Assembly: GCF_900112265.1 (NCBI RefSeq)
Contig: NZ_FOLO01000024.1
Location: forward strand, 1-64,000
DNA: 64,000 nt
Origin: Pseudoalteromonas denitrificans DSM 6059
GTDB lineage: Bacteria > Pseudomonadota > Gammaproteobacteria > Enterobacterales > Alteromonadaceae
Direction of reading: 5' to 3'
Part shown: piece by piece, positions 62,013 to 64,000 of the stretch
Layout of the letters: every line of letters begins with the position of its first letter
How positions within the stretch are numbered: the first letter of the stretch is position 1
Notes under the pieces: generated by a model
Databases searched by the model: none
What the model was told of the DNA's origin: nothing
The model's input: the letters and a program-made list of their open reading frames with translations, nothing else
Position numbers and translations under genes: made by a program

Positions 62013-64000
62013 TTGACGGTAGGTGCCTGGCAGATAGACCCTTTATCTCTTCGATTTATTAAAGACGATAAAAGTATAAAAGTTCAGCCAAAGGTAATGG
62101 AGTTATTGCTGTATTTAGCGCAATTTCCAGAACAAGTTATTTTAAGAGAAGAATTGATCAAAAATGTTTGGCCTGAAGTATCGGCAACAGACGATACATT
62201 AAATAATATGGTTGGCAAGTTACGCAAAGTACTGATTGCTGACTCCCAATGTCAAAGTTATATCGAAACAGTTCCTAAAAAAGGCTATTGTTTGCGTGCT
62301 GAAGTTGTTAAAACAGCCAAAAAAGAAAAGCAAAAAATACAACCTAAATCATTTAAAAAACCCTTAATTTTAGGGTTCACAGTTGCAATAATAGCTGTGT
62401 TTCTTTTTTTTATGAGTCAAAAGGTCTTCATTCATAGCTTACCTTCTTCAACTATTGACTTAGATAAACCACTTGAAACTCTGTCTATTACAAGTCACCA
62501 AGCACTTGAAATTTTTCCCGAAATATCACCAAATAATAAACATATTGCGTTTATCCGAGCCCCGGAAGGTTTGCAAAGTAATCAGCTCATTATTAAAGAT
62601 ATCGATAGCGGTAATGAGCGTATTTTAAATGATATCGCTGGTTTATACGGTAATCCCGTTTGGTCTGGGAACAGTGAAAATATCGCATATATTCATATGT
62701 CAGGTTCAACTTGCACTGTGCGTCTTGTAAATATGCAAGGAGGTCCTAGTCGTTTACTCTCCTCATGTTCAGGTGAGTTAATTCGTACCATGCGAAAATC
62801 ACTCACATGGGATAAGGATACTAATTCTGTCATTTTCACAAAAAATCAAGAAACTAAAAAAGCACTCGCTCTATTTAAAGTCGATATAGTATCAGGGCAA
62901 GCACTCAAACTGACTAACCCACCCGAAAATATGATTGGTGATGCTAATCCAAGTGTGTCTCCTAATGGCAAATTAATTGCGTTTACAAGAACAAATGAAA
63001 GTGGCGTTGATAAAATAATGGTGCTTAATATAGTGACAAATATAGAGACTGAATTTGCAACAAAAAGTCAAAACTTACTGGGAATCGACTGGTTAGATAA
63101 TGACTCTGTGATCTATATCTCTGATGCTAGTAGTCGTTCTGAACTTGTATTATTAAATGTAACTGATGGCTCTGAAGCGCTTTCGCGTATTAGTGGCCGC
63201 AGTATGCTTCATCCTAGTTTTAATACAGCCAGTAGACAGTTGATTTTTTCTGAGTTACAAAGTAATGCCAATATAGTGATCTCAAAAAGGTTAAATGAAA
63301 ACCATAGCGAAAAATTGATTGAGCTTAAGTCTTCTAAATTCGAAAGAGAAGTCGTATTTTCAGATGATGGTCAGTTTATTGTATATACGCGATTATTGGC
63401 AAATGGTTCTGAGCTTTGGCTTTACGACTTGACGACAAAAGAGCAAAAGCGTTTAGTAAAACCAGACAATGCATTTTTTAAAAGCATTGCTATTTCTCCT
63501 GATAATACAAAAATTGTGTTAAATGCCATTACTGAAAAAAATTCAAGTATTCAAATTTATGATATTGAACGTCAGCATTTTTTTAATCTTGAAACAGTTG
63601 ATATTAAAAACCCACAAAGTCCGAGCTGGTTGGCTGATAGTAAACGGGTTTTATTTACATCTAAAAAAAGTGAACTATGGTTGATTTGGCAAACATCAGT
63701 TAATGACTCAAACCCGACACTTATCACGCAGCAAGGAGGTAACATTGTTGTTGAAAGTGATGATGGCAAAAATGTTTATTTTTCACGCCAAGGGGAAGTG
63801 GGTTTATGGCAACTCTCGTTAATTGATACACAAGCAACTCCGGTAAAAATGACACAAAAAATTACTGAAGAATTTCAAACCTGGAAAATGAAAAATGGTA
63901 TCTTTTACTTTTTAAAACGTCAAAGCATTCCATCAAAGCATATTTATGTTTATACCCCTGAAAATGATGAAATAAAACTTTATTATCAATCATCAGGCGC
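62013..64000 (+). CDS. CadC-like membrane regulator with beta-propeller, partial (runs off the window)
   Basis: At least 662 residues, cut by the window end. A winged helix (about residues 15-105: VMELLLYLAQFPEQVILREELIKNVW, then TDDTLNNMVGKLRKVL and the wing YIETVPKKGYCLRAE) is followed by a membrane segment (PLILGFTVAIIAVFLFFM) and a TolB/WD40-like propeller with repeated SPNxKxIAF-type strands. It is a paralogue in layout of the regulator at 45.5-47.6 kb. The start is uncertain: TTG 62013 is in frame but lacks a ribosome-binding site, and the ATG at 61979 is one base out of frame with a good N-terminus. The target gene may lie beyond the window. Confidence 0.8.
   Translation, partial: MTVGAWQIDPLSLRFIKDDKSIKVQPKVMELLLYLAQFPEQVILREELIKNVWPEVSATDDTLNNMVGKLRKVLIADSQCQSYIETVPKKGYCLRAEVVKTAKKEKQKIQPKSFKKPLILGFTVAIIAVFLFFMSQKVFIHSLPSSTIDLDKPLETLSITSHQALEIFPEISPNNKHIAFIRAPEGLQSNQLIIKDIDSGNERILNDIAGLYGNPVWSGNSENIAYIHMSGSTCTVRLVNMQGGPSRLLSSCSGELIRTMRKSLTWDKDTNSVIFTKNQETKKALALFKVDIVSGQALKLTNPPENMIGDANPSVSPNGKLIAFTRTNESGVDKIMVLNIVTNIETEFATKSQNLLGIDWLDNDSVIYISDASSRSELVLLNVTDGSEALSRISGRSMLHPSFNTASRQLIFSELQSNANIVISKRLNENHSEKLIELKSSKFEREVVFSDDGQFIVYTRLLANGSELWLYDLTTKEQKRLVKPDNAFFKSIAISPDNTKIVLNAITEKNSSIQIYDIERQHFFNLETVDIKNPQSPSWLADSKRVLFTSKKSELWLIWQTSVNDSNPTLITQQGGNIVVESDDGKNVYFSRQGEVGLWQLSLIDTQATPVKMTQKITEEFQTWKMKNGIFYFLKRQSIPSKHIYVYTPENDEIKLYYQSSG

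Overview
The window reads as chromosomal DNA of an AT-rich marine-type gammaproteobacterium, most likely order Alteromonadales and Pseudoalteromonas-like. This rests on gene content and order: dapB-carA-carB-greA, the PrkA/YeaH/SpoVR stress trio, Fe-SOD next to Grx4, gltBD, nadK beside an HrcA-like gene and grpE, RadD, RraB, TamA/TamB, and CadC-type regulators with beta-propeller domains. I see no rRNA, tRNA, CRISPR array, insertion sequence or prophage. Nearly all of the window is core chromosome; the least stable parts are 29.3-30.3 kb, 52-57 kb and 61.5-62 kb, which carry gene remnants.

Layout. 0-1 kb: a PAS-GGDEF diguanylate cyclase. 1-6 kb (minus): operon prkA-yeaH-spoVR. 6.2-8.3 kb: sodB and grxD, divergent around a palindrome-rich intergenic region, then a periplasmic solute-binding protein. 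8.3-14.6 kb: a long regulatory region with two ArgR-type boxes and two other palindromes, then gltB-gltD. 14.6-17.9 kb: an unknown membrane-anchored protein and nadK (minus), then an HrcA-like repressor gene and grpE, each behind a near-consensus sigma-32 promoter. 17.9-21.5 kb: a Bcr/CflA drug transporter, an M48 lipoprotein protease, and an NhaC-family transporter whose promoter spacer is filled by tandem MetJ boxes, so it is probably a methionine transporter. 21.8-27.8 kb: dapB, carA (TTG start), carB, greA. 27.9-30.3 kb: a Sel1-SPOR protein and a broken Sel1-like gene. 30.5-35.8 kb (minus): an RND efflux pump (adaptor plus permease) and a DUF4136 lipoprotein. 36-38.1 kb: radD, apparently starting at ATC, and rraB. 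38.3-45.5 kb: tamA-tamB, a solute-binding-like protein and an exported cyclophilin. 45.5-51.9 kb: a CadC-like membrane regulator divergent from a second RND operon. 52-57.6 kb: small accessory genes, a decayed FAD monooxygenase, and an MFS exporter under a textbook SoxR promoter. 57.7-61.6 kb: two divergent LysR/enzyme pairs (NAD(P)-binding protein; Old Yellow Enzyme). 62-64 kb: a second CadC-like regulator running off the window.

Working together: nitrogen assimilation and arginine/pyrimidine supply (gltBD, carAB) and lysine/cell-wall supply (dapB) form the metabolic core. Proteostasis and stress (HrcA-like, GrpE, LoiP-like protease, PrkA trio, SOD, Grx4) and envelope biogenesis or efflux (TamAB, two RND systems, two MFS exporters) make up most of the rest. 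The most informative signals are regulatory: MetJ on the NhaC gene, SoxR on the MFS gene, sigma-32 directly abutting the HrcA-like start codon, and ArgR on gltBD.

No clearly new multi-gene system was found. All function calls are by reading motifs and remembered homologues; no database search was run.
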